From Sphingomonas bacterium (GTDB lineage: Bacteria; Pseudomonadota; Alphaproteobacteria; Sphingomonadales; Sphingomonadaceae): a stretch of 40,074 nucleotides of DNA. The notes under the pieces were generated by a model. It searched no databases and was not told the origin of the DNA. It was given only the letters and a program-made list of their open reading frames with translations. The DNA is taken from positions 1 to 40,074 of the forward strand of contig NZ_JAQGLJ010000066.1 of NCBI RefSeq assembly GCF_028292945.1, given 5' to 3'. This document shows, one piece after another, positions 7,775 through 15,691 of this stretch; positions within the stretch are counted from its first letter, which is position 1, and the number at the start of each line of letters is the position of its first letter. The translations under genes were made by a program, and so were the position numbers.

Positions 7775-8242
7775 ATGAGCAAGACGCCGAGCACCGCCGC
7801 CCTTCTCCACGTCGCGTTGCAGGATCTCCACGCCGGCAAGCTGCTGCTGCGCGATCGCCTGCCGGCGCTGGCACAGGCGGTAACCGACGCCGAGCTGGTG
7901 AGGCTAATCGAGGCGGATGTTTCCCGAGCAGGCGACCAGGCCGAGCGGCTGGGGGCCGTCGCGGCGGACCTGGCGGGGCCGAAGAACATCTGGATGGGCG
8001 GCATCCTCGACGATGCGGAACGCGACGCGCGTAGTCATCAACCCGGCCCGGTGCTCGACATCGCGCTGATCGGCGCGATCCGCAAGGCGAAGGCGGCCGA
8101 GATCGTATCGAACGACACGGCGATCGCGCTTGCGCGCAACGGCGGGCAGGAAGCGATCCTGGGCGCGGTGAACGCCAATCGCGAGGAGGAGATCGCCGTC
8201 GATCGCGCTTTAAGAGACCGGCTGGACGCGCTCACTGCCTAA
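7775..8242 (+). CDS. DUF892 / YciF-like ferritin-fold protein
   Basis: The product has 155 residues from ATG 7775; an in-frame TTG at 7766 is the alternative. The pattern of an opening ALQDLHAGKLLLRDRLPALAQAV helix, a second helix with LIEADVSRAGDQAERL, and later LIGAIRKAKAAEIVSNDTAIALA resembles the DUF892 family, a four-helix ferritin-like fold linked to stress responses. It is divergent from the typical sequence (the usual LYDAEKQL is LHAGKLLL), so metal binding is doubtful. Its last 33 bases overlap the 3' end of queG on the other strand. It may be co-transcribed with the lipoprotein gene upstream. Confidence 0.75.
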   Translation: MSKTPSTAALLHVALQDLHAGKLLLRDRLPALAQAVTDAELVRLIEADVSRAGDQAERLGAVAADLAGPKNIWMGGILDDAERDARSHQPGPVLDIALIGAIRKAKAAEIVSNDTAIALARNGGQEAILGAVNANREEEIAVDRALRDRLDALTA

Positions 8243-9274
8243 ACGGTCCAGCGCCCACCCTGCTGCCTCCCCCACGACCGCCGACTCGTCGTCCAGCAAC
8301 GGCCGTAACGATGCGATCAGCGTTGGATCGCCGCTGTTTCCCGCTGCGATCGCGACGTTGCGTACGAAGCGGTCGCGCCCGATCCGCTTGATCGGCGACC
8401 CCGCGAACACCTGACGAAATTCGGCATCGTCCAGCGCGAGCAGGTCGGCCAGCGCCGGCGCGACCAGCTCGGCGCGCGGGTGGAACGCCATCTGCGCATG
8501 CGCGGCGGCGGCGAACTTGTTCCACGGGCAGACCGCCAGACAGTCGTCGCAACCATAGATGCGGTTGCCGATCGCCGCGCGGAACTCGTGCGGGATCGGG
8601 CCGGCATGTTCGATCGTCAGATAGGAGATGCAGCGCCGCGCATCGAGGCGGTAGGGTGCCGGAAACGCATCCGTCGGGCACGCGCGCTGGCAGGCATCGC
8701 ACGACCCGCAGCTGCCCGGATGCGCGGTGTCGGGCCGCAGCTCGAGGGTCGTGTAGATCGCGCCCAGGAACAACCAGCTGCCATGGTCGCGGCTGACGAG
8801 GTTGGTGTGCTTGCCCTGCCATCCCAGCCCCGCCGCCTCGGCGAGCGGCTTCTCCATCACCGGCGCCGTGTCGACGAACACCTTCAGGTCGCAGGCGGCA
8901 TCCCGCGCCAGCCAGCCGCCAAGCGCCTTCAGCTGCCGCTTGACGAGGTCGTGATAGTCGCCGCCCTGTGCATAGACCGAAACGCGCCCGACAGCGCCCT
9001 CGTCAGCCAGCCGCAGAGGATTTTCGGCCGGCGCATAGCTCATGCCGAGTGAGATCACGGAGCGAACATGGGGCCACAAACCCGCCGGCGACCCACGCTC
9101 CTCCGCTCGCGCGGCCATCCAGATCATGTCGCCGTGACAGCCGTCGGCCAGCCATTGCCGTAGCCGCGCGCCCGCCTTCGGCGCCGCATCGGCGCGCGCG
9201 ATCCCGCAGGCCGCAAACCCCAGTTCGACGGCCTTTGCCTTGATCCGCGTTTCCAGAGGCTTGTCTTGCGCCAC
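8210..9274 (-). CDS. queG: Epoxyqueuosine reductase
   Basis: The product has 354 residues and performs the last step of queuosine synthesis on tRNA, reducing epoxyqueuosine with a cobalamin and two [4Fe-4S] clusters. Cluster ligands are visible: Cys189, 192, 195, 199 in CGSCDACQRACP and Cys242, 245, 249 in CDDCLAVCP, with Cys215 (RRCISYLT) as the remaining candidate. The VFVDTAPVMEK segment carries the conserved Asp135. The C-terminal part has HEAT-like repeats that contact tRNA. The start is GTG 9274 with a weak GGGG ahead; no other start fits the family N-terminus. It is divergent from the ABC ATPase gene by 45 bases. Confidence 0.95.
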   Translation of the reverse strand: MAQDKPLETRIKAKAVELGFAACGIARADAAPKAGARLRQWLADGCHGDMIWMAARAEERGSPAGLWPHVRSVISLGMSYAPAENPLRLADEGAVGRVSVYAQGGDYHDLVKRQLKALGGWLARDAACDLKVFVDTAPVMEKPLAEAAGLGWQGKHTNLVSRDHGSWLFLGAIYTTLELRPDTAHPGSCGSCDACQRACPTDAFPAPYRLDARRCISYLTIEHAGPIPHEFRAAIGNRIYGCDDCLAVCPWNKFAAAAHAQMAFHPRAELVAPALADLLALDDAEFRQVFAGSPIKRIGRDRFVRNVAIAAGNSGDPTLIASLRPLLDDESAVVGEAAGWALDRLGSERVQPVS

Positions 9275-9319
9275 GCGGCCCCGCTACCACGCCGTCACCA
9301 ATCGAGGGTAGCGTTACGC

Positions 9320-10225
9320 GTGCAGGATGAATGGGCGATCACCGCCAGCGGATTGGTCAAGCGATTTGGCGATCGGCGCGTTGTCGATGGCGTCGACATC
9401 CAGGTCCCGCGCGGGCGCATCTATGGCGTGCTCGGCCCCAACGGGGCGGGCAAGACCACGACGCTGCGGATGCTGCTCGGCATCATCGAACCCGATGGCG
9501 GCACACGCACGCTGCTTGGCCACGACCGCCCGCGCGATGCCAGCGACCGCGTCGGCTACCTGCCCGAGGAGCGCGGGCTGTATCCGGCGATGAAGGCGCG
9601 CGAGGCGATCGCCTTCATGGGCGCGCTGCGTGGGCTGCCGTGGCGCACCGGCCGGGCGCGGGCGGTCGAGCTGCTGGAGGGCGCAGGCCTTGGTCATGCG
9701 GTCGACACCAAGATCCGCAAGTTGTCCAAGGGCATGGCGCAGCTGGTGCAGCTGCTGGGCTCGGTGGTCCACAAGCCCGATCTGCTGGTGCTCGACGAGC
9801 CGTTCTCCGGGCTAGATCCGGTGAATCAGGAAGGGCTGGAGCGGCTGATCCTCGCCGAGCGCGATCGGGGGGCGACCGTGCTGTTCTCCACCCACGTCAT
9901 GGCGCATGCCGAACGGCTGTGCGACCGGCTGGCGATCATCGCCGGTGGCAAGCGGCGGTTCGAGGGCACTGTCGCTGACGCGCGGTCGACGCTGCCCGAG
10001 CGGGTACAGTACACTCCGCGCGCCGATATCGACGGCGCCGGCGCGTTGCTGCCGGCCGACGCGGTGCGTGACGGCGACAGTTGGCGCTTTCAGCTGCCCG
10101 AGGGCGGCATCGAGGCGCTGCTCGCGCGGCTGATTGCCGCCGGTCACGGCATCGCTGGACTGCAGATCGAGCGGCCGGGACTGCACGACGCCTTCGTGCG
10201 CATCGTCGGCGAGCAGACGAAGTGA
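9320..10225 (+). CDS. ABC transporter ATP-binding protein (NatA-like)
   Basis: The product has 301 residues from GTG 9320, chosen because the family N-terminus (AITASGLVKRFGDRRVVDGV) begins there and GAGGG lies upstream at 9304-9308. Walker A is GPNGAGKTT (39-47), the signature is LSKGMAQ (135-141), Walker B is LLVLDEP (155-161, Glu160), and the switch histidine is His192. A C-terminal extension after residue about 225 resembles the DUF4162 tail of NatA-type ATPases. It powers the ABC-2 permease encoded next. The stop overlaps the permease start as GTGA, indicating coupled translation. Confidence 0.93.
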   Translation: MQDEWAITASGLVKRFGDRRVVDGVDIQVPRGRIYGVLGPNGAGKTTTLRMLLGIIEPDGGTRTLLGHDRPRDASDRVGYLPEERGLYPAMKAREAIAFMGALRGLPWRTGRARAVELLEGAGLGHAVDTKIRKLSKGMAQLVQLLGSVVHKPDLLVLDEPFSGLDPVNQEGLERLILAERDRGATVLFSTHVMAHAERLCDRLAIIAGGKRRFEGTVADARSTLPERVQYTPRADIDGAGALLPADAVRDGDSWRFQLPEGGIEALLARLIAAGHGIAGLQIERPGLHDAFVRIVGEQTK

Positions 10226-11469
10226 GCAACTTCCGCCGTCTCGTCCGCCAGACGCTCACCATCGCCCGTCGCGACTTCATCGCCACCGTGTTCACGCCGA
10301 TCTTCCTGCTGTTCCTGTTTGCGCCGCTCATCATGGGCGCGTTCGGCGCGGTCGGCGGGTTGGGCGCGCAGTCGGTGGCCTCCAGCTCGGGCGACCGCGC
10401 GCGCATCGTCGCGATCGTGCCCGACGATCTCAAGCAGCCGCTCGTGGCGGTCGATACCCGGCTGCGCGCCGCGTTTCGCGACAAGTCGGAGGCACCCGCC
10501 ACGATGATCACCCTGCGACCCTCGACCGATGTCGCGGCGCAGGCTCGCGCGGTGTTCGCCTCGCCGGACTACGACGCCTGGGCGGTAATGTTCGGGCCCC
10601 TCGACCGGCCCCACATCCTGTATCACCCCCGCGGCAACCGGGCCGCCGCTTACCTGCAGCTGATCGCCGAGGACACGCTGGCCGGGCAACGGCTCGGTGG
10701 CGCGATGCCGCGCGTGCAGGCGGTCAAGATCGCCATGCAGCGCGAACGCGCCACGGCGGGCGGGCGCAACCAGTCGGCCTTTCTGGCCGTGTTCGGTATC
10801 TTCTTCCTGACGCTGTTCCTCGCGGGGCAGGTGGTCGGGACGATGGCGGAGGAGCGCAACAACAAGGTGATCGAGGTACTCGCCGCCGCCGTGCCGCTGG
10901 AGGCGGTGTTCGGCGGCAAGTTGCTCGGCATGTTCGGCGTGGCGGTGCTGTTCGTCGCTTTCTGGGCCACCGTAGTGAGCCAGATCGGCGCGCTGATGCC
11001 GCCTGGCTTCGCGGCGGGACTGACCGAACTGGCACCGGCGGTGGGCGGACCCACGTTTGCGCTGCTGTTCGGCGCTTATTTCTGCATGGCGTATCTGCTG
11101 CTCGGGTCGGTGTTTCTGGGGGTTGGCGCGCAGGCGTCGACGATGCGCGAGATCCAGATGTTGTCCTTGCCGATCACGATCCTGCAGGTTGGGATGTTTG
11201 CTTTGGCGACCGCGGCGGCGTCCAACCCCGGCACGACGCTTGCCCTGGTGGCAGAGGTATTTCCGCTCTCGTCTCCCTTCGCGATGGCCGGTCGCGCGGC
11301 GAACTCGCCCGAGCTGTGGCCTCATGTCGCAGCGCTGCTGTGGCAGCTGTTGTGGGTGGCGATCTTCATCACCGTCGGCGCGCGGCTGTTCCGGCGCGGC
11401 GTGTTGCAGTCGGGCAGCGCCAGGCCGTTCTGGAAGCGGCGCAAGGCTATTGACACTGGTGTAAGTTAA
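10222..11469 (+). CDS. ABC-2 type transporter permease (NatB-like)
   Basis: The product has 415 residues from the GTG overlapping the upstream stop. The layout is typical of ABC-2 exporters: one N-terminal span (about residues 22-45, VFTPIFLLFLFAPLIMGAFGA), a large extracytoplasmic domain (about 50-190), then five or so spans starting at FLAVFGIFFLTLFLAGQVVG. The motif GTMAEERNNKVIEVL after the second span is the conserved cytoplasmic coupling loop of this family. It should work in the inner membrane with the preceding ATPase. The substrate is unknown; related pairs export sodium, drugs or lipids. The last codons contain the promoter of the following P450 gene. Confidence 0.92.
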   Translation: MSNFRRLVRQTLTIARRDFIATVFTPIFLLFLFAPLIMGAFGAVGGLGAQSVASSSGDRARIVAIVPDDLKQPLVAVDTRLRAAFRDKSEAPATMITLRPSTDVAAQARAVFASPDYDAWAVMFGPLDRPHILYHPRGNRAAAYLQLIAEDTLAGQRLGGAMPRVQAVKIAMQRERATAGGRNQSAFLAVFGIFFLTLFLAGQVVGTMAEERNNKVIEVLAAAVPLEAVFGGKLLGMFGVAVLFVAFWATVVSQIGALMPPGFAAGLTELAPAVGGPTFALLFGAYFCMAYLLLGSVFLGVGAQASTMREIQMLSLPITILQVGMFALATAAASNPGTTLALVAEVFPLSSPFAMAGRAANSPELWPHVAALLWQLLWVAIFITVGARLFRRGVLQSGSARPFWKRRKAIDTGVS

Positions 11470-11477
11470 GCCACAAT
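11450..11477 (+). promoter_or_regulatory. Predicted promoter with short inverted repeat, upstream of the P450
   Basis: A perfect TTGACA (11450-11455) is followed after 16 bases by CACAAT (11472-11477), a plausible -35/-10 pair. The -35 overlaps a short inverted repeat ACAC-TG-GTGT (11453-11462), a shape compatible with a dimeric repressor such as a TetR-family protein. The element lies over the last codons of the permease gene, so the P450 could be expressed independently of the transporter. The strong ribosome binding site AAAGGAGAG (11486-11494) follows. Confidence 0.5.
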
Positions 11478-11498
11478 CCGGCGCAAAAGGAGAGCTTA

Positions 11499-12740
11499 AT
11501 GGCCACCCTCGCGCCCGAACCCGCCCAGGCCCGCCCTGTCGACCCGCTCGACGTCAGCCGCGCGGCTCTGTACCGCGACGATGTCTGGCTCGCGCCATTC
11601 AAGCGACTGCGCGCCGAGGCACCCGTCTATCGCTGCGAACATAGCGACTACGGCCCCTATTGGTCGGTGTCGTCCTACAAGCCGATCGTCGAGGTGGAGT
11701 CGCTGCCGGACCTGTATTCGTCAGAGCTCGGCGGCATCACGCTCGCCGACTTCCTGCCCGACAGCGACATCCGCATGCCGATGTTCATCGCGCGCGATCG
11801 CCCGATCCACACCGGCCAGCGCCGCACGGTCGCACCCGCGTTCACGCCGAGCGAGATGACGCGCATGTCCGACGACATCCGCCGCCGCACCGGCGAGATC
11901 CTCGACAGCCTGCCGTGGAACACTCAATTCGACTGGGTCGACACCGTATCGGTCGAGCTGACCACCCAAATGCTGGCGCTGTTGTTCGACTTTCCGTGGG
12001 AGGATCGGCGCAAGCTGACCTTCTGGTCCGACTGGGCCGGCGATATCGAGATCGTCAAGGACGAGACGATGCGCAAGGAACGCCTCCAGCACATGTACGA
12101 GTGCGGCGCCTATTTCCAGAATCTGTGGAACGCCAAGGTCGGCAAGCCGCAGACGCCCGACCTCATCTCCATGATGATCCATTCGGACGCGATGAAGGAG
12201 ATGGATCACTATGAATTCATCGGCAACCTGATCCTGCTGATCGTCGGCGGCAACGACACGACGCGCAATTCGATGTCGGCGCTGGCGTACGGGCTGGACC
12301 TTTTTCCCGAAGAGCGCGCCAAGCTGGAGGCGGACCCGTCGCTGATCGGCAACACGGTGCAGGAGGTGATCCGCTGGCAGACCCCGCTCGCGCACATGCG
12401 CCGCACCGCGACGCAGGACACCGAGCTGATGGGGCAGCAGATCAAGGCCGGCGACAAGCTGGCGCTCTGGTACATCTCCGCCAATCGCGACGAGAGTGTG
12501 TTCGGCGACGATGCCGACATCCTGCGCGTCGACCGGCCCAACGCACGCCGTCATCTGGCGTTCGGCCACGGCATCCACCGCTGCGTCGGCGCGCGTCTAG
12601 CCGAGATGCAGATCAGCATGTTGCTGGAGGAAATGGCCAAGCGCCGCATGCGCGTGAACGTCGTCGGTGAGCCGGAGCGCGTCGCTGCGTGCTTCGTGCA
12701 TGGCTACAGGAAGCTGCCGGTGGAGATTTCGCGGTATTGA
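11499..12740 (+). CDS. Cytochrome P450, CYP153-like
   Basis: The product has 413 residues. The P450 hallmarks are present: the I-helix oxygen-binding GGNDTT (250-255), the K-helix EVIR (289-292) and the haem loop FGHGIHRCVG (355-364) with Cys362 as thiolate ligand. Stretches such as GPYWSVSSY, DWVDTVSVELTTQMLALLF, LIVGGNDTTRNSM and IRWQTPLAHMRRTA strongly resemble CYP153 alkane terminal hydroxylases, which oxidise medium-chain alkanes or fatty acyl chains. This is soluble and class I, so it needs a ferredoxin and reductase; neither is next to it. ATG 11499 has an excellent ribosome binding site five bases upstream. The family call is from memory of sequence motifs, not an alignment. Confidence 0.9.
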   Translation: MATLAPEPAQARPVDPLDVSRAALYRDDVWLAPFKRLRAEAPVYRCEHSDYGPYWSVSSYKPIVEVESLPDLYSSELGGITLADFLPDSDIRMPMFIARDRPIHTGQRRTVAPAFTPSEMTRMSDDIRRRTGEILDSLPWNTQFDWVDTVSVELTTQMLALLFDFPWEDRRKLTFWSDWAGDIEIVKDETMRKERLQHMYECGAYFQNLWNAKVGKPQTPDLISMMIHSDAMKEMDHYEFIGNLILLIVGGNDTTRNSMSALAYGLDLFPEERAKLEADPSLIGNTVQEVIRWQTPLAHMRRTATQDTELMGQQIKAGDKLALWYISANRDESVFGDDADILRVDRPNARRHLAFGHGIHRCVGARLAEMQISMLLEEMAKRRMRVNVVGEPERVAACFVHGYRKLPVEISRY

Positions 12741-12770
12741 TGGCCGCAACTGCGTTGACCCGATCACCTC

Positions 12771-12880
12771 GCCACCCTGAACTTGTTTCAGGGTCCACGG
12801 TCAGTCCGGGCGAGCGGCTCGTAAAGCGGCGTGGCGCTTGTCTCCACCGTGGATGCTGAAACGAGTTCAGCACCACGGGT
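12771..12880. repeat. Dispersed palindromic repeat, family A, inverted pair
   Basis: The left half is CACCCTGAACTTGTTTCAGG followed by GTCCACGG; the right half is CCGTGGATGCTGAAACGAG followed by TTCAGCACCACGG. They are inverted copies separated by about 50 bases. The element occupies most of the P450-msrB gap. Confidence 0.75.
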
Positions 12881-12934
12881 AGCGTGAGGCAAGCGGCCCC
12901 TCCCCTGACCGAACGCAATGCCTATATGCTTTGA

Positions 12935-13441
12935 ATGCAAAGCGTAACCTTCCCCACGCGCCGTCACCTTGTCGGTCTCACAGGCCTTGGCATTGCGGGG
13001 TTCGCGATCGGTGGCTGCGGTGGTGCGACGGCGAAGACGCAGGAGCGGTTCGCGTTCCAGCTTACCGATGCGGAGTGGAAGAAGCGCTTGTCGCCCGCCG
13101 CGTATCGGACATTGCGGCATGAGGACACCGAGCGGCCGGGAACGAGCCCGCTGAACGGCGAAAAGCGCGCAGGCGTCTATTCCTGTGCCGGTTGCAAGCT
13201 GCCATTGTTCAGCTCGCGCACAAAGTTCGAGAGCGGCACGGGCTGGCCGAGCTTCTGGGCGCCGCTCGCGAATGCGGTCGCTACCAAATCGGACACGTCG
13301 CTGTTCGGGGAGCGGGTCGAGGTGCATTGTCGCCGGTGTGGCGGGCATCTGGGCCATGTGTTCGACGATGGGCCGAAGCCGACGGGCAAACGCTATTGCA
13401 TGAATGGCGTCGCGATGACGTTCGCGGCGGGTCGGGCCTAA
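12935..13441 (+). CDS. msrB: Peptide-methionine (R)-S-oxide reductase, exported
   Basis: The product has 168 residues. The enzyme reduces methionine-R-sulfoxide in damaged proteins. Zinc ligands Cys84/Cys87 (CAGC) and Cys132/Cys135 (CRRC) and the catalytic Cys155 in RYCMNG are present, with the fold signature FESGTGWPSFW. Unlike the cytoplasmic enzyme, it starts with a Tat-like signal (TRRHLVGLTGLGIAGFAIGG, twin Arg at 9-10) and a possible lipobox ending at Cys28, so repair would take place in the envelope. ATG 12935 is immediately preceded by a -10-like TATATG at 12923-12928 with no Shine-Dalgarno, so a leaderless transcript is possible. It converges on the CHAP gene. Confidence 0.93.
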   Translation: MQSVTFPTRRHLVGLTGLGIAGFAIGGCGGATAKTQERFAFQLTDAEWKKRLSPAAYRTLRHEDTERPGTSPLNGEKRAGVYSCAGCKLPLFSSRTKFESGTGWPSFWAPLANAVATKSDTSLFGERVEVHCRRCGGHLGHVFDDGPKPTGKRYCMNGVAMTFAAGRA

Positions 13442-13446
13442 TTCTC

Positions 13447-13548
13447 TTCGTCATGCCGAACTCGTTTCAGCATCCATGCGCGACTTTTGACCTGAGCACC
13501 CAGCGTTGCTGTCTCACATGGACCCTGAAACCAGTTCAGGGTGACGGA
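13447..13548. repeat. Dispersed palindromic repeat, family A, inverted pair between convergent genes
   Basis: The left half starts TTCGTCATGCCGAACTCG and continues to CATCCATGCGCGAC. The right half is ACATGGACCCTGAAACCAG followed by TTCAGGGTGACGGAG. They are inverted relative to each other. The element sits exactly between the stops of msrB (13441) and the CHAP gene (13553) and may act as a two-way terminator. Confidence 0.8.
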
Positions 13549-13552
13549 GAAC

Positions 13553-14047
13553 CTAGCCCCGCCGCGTCTTTCCCGCGCTCGCGACTTGGACCTCTTCGGC
13601 ACGATCTGCGTAGATGAAGCCGCGCGTCGGGTTGACCGACGTGCCCATCGATCCGCGATAATGGACCTTCACCGCGCTCCAGTCGCCCGCGGCCGAGACG
13701 TCGATCGCGCGCACGTCGCGCTCGATGCCGCCGCGCCGCGACCAGTTGGCGTGGGTGAGGAGCACTTCGCGTTCGCTGACGATCCGGGACACCATCGCGA
13801 CGTGGCCGACGCGCATCCGGCGCGTGGAGTCGAAGGCGAGCACCGCACCGGGCCTGGGCGTCTGGCCCCGGGCATACCGACCGGCGGCCTGCCCCCACCA
13901 GGTGTTCGCGTTGCCGCGGATCTGGATGCCCGAGACCTCGCGGGCATAGGGCGCGCACTGCCAGAATTGCGCCACCGCTGGAGCGGCTGTCATGAAGGCG
14001 CACGAAAACACCAGCGCAAATCGCGCTGCAAAACGAGTTAGTTGCAA
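13553..14047 (-). CDS. Secreted CHAP domain protein (putative amidase/peptidase)
   Basis: The product has 164 residues. A signal peptide is evident (FAARFALVFSCAFMTAAPAVA, cut about residue 26), so the protein is exported. The CHAP pattern follows: Cys31 in QCAPYAREVSG, the stretch NANTWWGQAAGRYARGQTPRPGAVLAF, His82 in RVGHVAMV and Asn101 in THANW, which fit a Cys-His-Asn active site. CHAP domains usually cut amide bonds in peptidoglycan peptides. There is no separate cell-wall-binding domain. The start is TTG 14047, because it gives a complete signal peptide and no other start lies upstream in frame. It resembles a family common in sphingomonads; the precise substrate is not known. Confidence 0.87.
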   Translation of the reverse strand: MQLTRFAARFALVFSCAFMTAAPAVAQFWQCAPYAREVSGIQIRGNANTWWGQAAGRYARGQTPRPGAVLAFDSTRRMRVGHVAMVSRIVSEREVLLTHANWSRRGGIERDVRAIDVSAAGDWSAVKVHYRGSMGTSVNPTRGFIYADRAEEVQVASAGKTRRG

Positions 14048-14239
14048 TTGAACCCCCCGGCCCAGAGTTGCTGTGGAGTGGTTGCGCTACGTTAGCGGAA
14101 CGACCCCGCCAACCCGTCCAAGTGCTTGATCCGACCAGTCGTTTCGTCGCGCCGACGAGCGGCGGATGCGGCAATCTTTCTGCCCGATGAACCGAAGCTC
14201 AGCGACGACGAGCCGAAAAACCGCCAACGCCGGGACGGG

Positions 14240-15691
14240 TCAGCCCCGCTCGGCGCTCGCCGCGAGTCGCCCCAGCCGGGCCTCGTGCTCCAGTCGCCCG
14301 AACGGAAAGCGGCGGAATACCCACGCGCTCAGGCACGCGACGAGCAGGTAGACGCCCGCGTGAATCAGCGCGAGCCGGTCGAGGACCTCGACCGGCACCT
14401 GTCCGACGACCGCGCGGGCGGGGAACCCTGCCGCGGCGAGCATCAGCCCGGCGAGGAAGATGCCGACCCCGCTGGTGCATTTCTGCACGAAGAAGCTGCC
14501 CGCGAAGAACAGCCCCTCGTCGCGCCGCCCGGTGCGTTCCTCCGAATCCTCGACCACGTCGGCCATCATCGACGCACCCAGGATAAAGCCGGTGATGTTG
14601 CACGCGGTGCCGATCATGCCGATGCCAAGCACCAGCGGGATCGTGACCGGATTGCCCGGCAGCAGCGGCACGCCCGCCAGCCGCAGCCAATAAGGCAAGG
14701 TCACGAACAGCGCACCCGCCAGCACCACGCGCGACGCGATCGCGGGCTTGCTGAACCGCTTGCCGAGCCTTGGCGCCAGCGCGAACGCGATCAGGGCCGC
14801 GGTCATCAGCGTCAGACCCTGGATGATGAACGTCGTCGGCGTGAAGCCCCACAGATGTGTGCTGGTATAGACGCTGAGCGCGTAGATGACGCCCTGGTTG
14901 ATATAGGCGCACAGCGCCGCGAGCATCAGGATGCGGAAGCCACGGTTGCGGAACGCCTCCTTCAGTTCGCCAAAGCCTTCGCGCAGTGTCTTCGCGGTGC
15001 GCTCGCCGGCTTGCGGCAGATACGGGATCTGGCGATGCGTGCCGAGCGCGGAGACCAGGATCGCGATGCCCATCAGCAGCGCAGCGACGATGCCATAGCC
15101 CAGATAGGCATCGCGATTGAGCTGCCCGTTGGGGAACTCGGGCGTTGGTTGCAGGAAGTAGAGCCACGCCGACAGGCCGATCGACAGGCCGCCGATCCAG
15201 CCCCACAGATATCGCCACGCCAGGATGCGCGTGCGCTCGTCATAGTCGCCCGACAGCTCGGCGGTGAGCGCCACCGACGGAATCTCGTAGCAGGATACGG
15301 CGGTGCGGACGAGCACGGCGAAGACGAACAGCCATGCCAGCGTCGCACCGGGCGAGGCGGCGGGCGGCATCCACAGCAGCCCATAACCGACCATGATCGG
15401 CAGGATCGACGCATACATCCACGGATGCCGCCGCCCCCAGCGACTGCGCGTGCGATCCGAGAAGAACCCCACCGCCGGGTCGACGAAAGCGTCGATCAAC
15501 AACGCCGCGCCGATCACCAGCCCGACCGTCGCCGACGGCAACCCGACCGCCTGGTTGTAGAACAGCAGCAGGAAGGTGCCGAACCCAGCGTCCTTGACCC
15601 CATAGGCGACCGCGCCGAAGCCGTAGGCGGTGACCACGCGCTGCGGCAGCTTGCGCGCGGCGGGGACCCCTGAGGTGGAACTTGGGCTCAA
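14240..15691 (-). CDS. MFS transporter of the GPH (glycoside-pentoside-hexuronide) type
   Basis: The product has 483 residues from TTG 15691. About 12 hydrophobic spans fit an inner membrane secondary transporter. The loop DAFVDPAVGFFSDRTRSRWGRRHPW (residues 68-91) is the hallmark GPH motif between spans 2 and 3 (D-P-x-x-G-x-x-x-D-R). Family members import sugars or other solutes with sodium or protons; the substrate here is unknown. The chosen TTG overlaps the stop of the upstream SDR gene (TTGA) and places the family start about 20 residues before the first span. The much longer open frame to 16345 lies antiparallel within the SDR and is not used. Confidence 0.87.
   Translation of the reverse strand: MSPSSTSGVPAARKLPQRVVTAYGFGAVAYGVKDAGFGTFLLLFYNQAVGLPSATVGLVIGAALLIDAFVDPAVGFFSDRTRSRWGRRHPWMYASILPIMVGYGLLWMPPAASPGATLAWLFVFAVLVRTAVSCYEIPSVALTAELSGDYDERTRILAWRYLWGWIGGLSIGLSAWLYFLQPTPEFPNGQLNRDAYLGYGIVAALLMGIAILVSALGTHRQIPYLPQAGERTAKTLREGFGELKEAFRNRGFRILMLAALCAYINQGVIYALSVYTSTHLWGFTPTTFIIQGLTLMTAALIAFALAPRLGKRFSKPAIASRVVLAGALFVTLPYWLRLAGVPLLPGNPVTIPLVLGIGMIGTACNITGFILGASMMADVVEDSEERTGRRDEGLFFAGSFFVQKCTSGVGIFLAGLMLAAAGFPARAVVGQVPVEVLDRLALIHAGVYLLVACLSAWVFRRFPFGRLEHEARLGRLAASAERG

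Noticed and set aside
14126..15673. A 515-codon plus-strand frame opposite the GPH transporter
   Set aside because: It is a very hydrophilic Arg/Gln/Asp-rich translation, the mirror of a membrane protein; not a gene.
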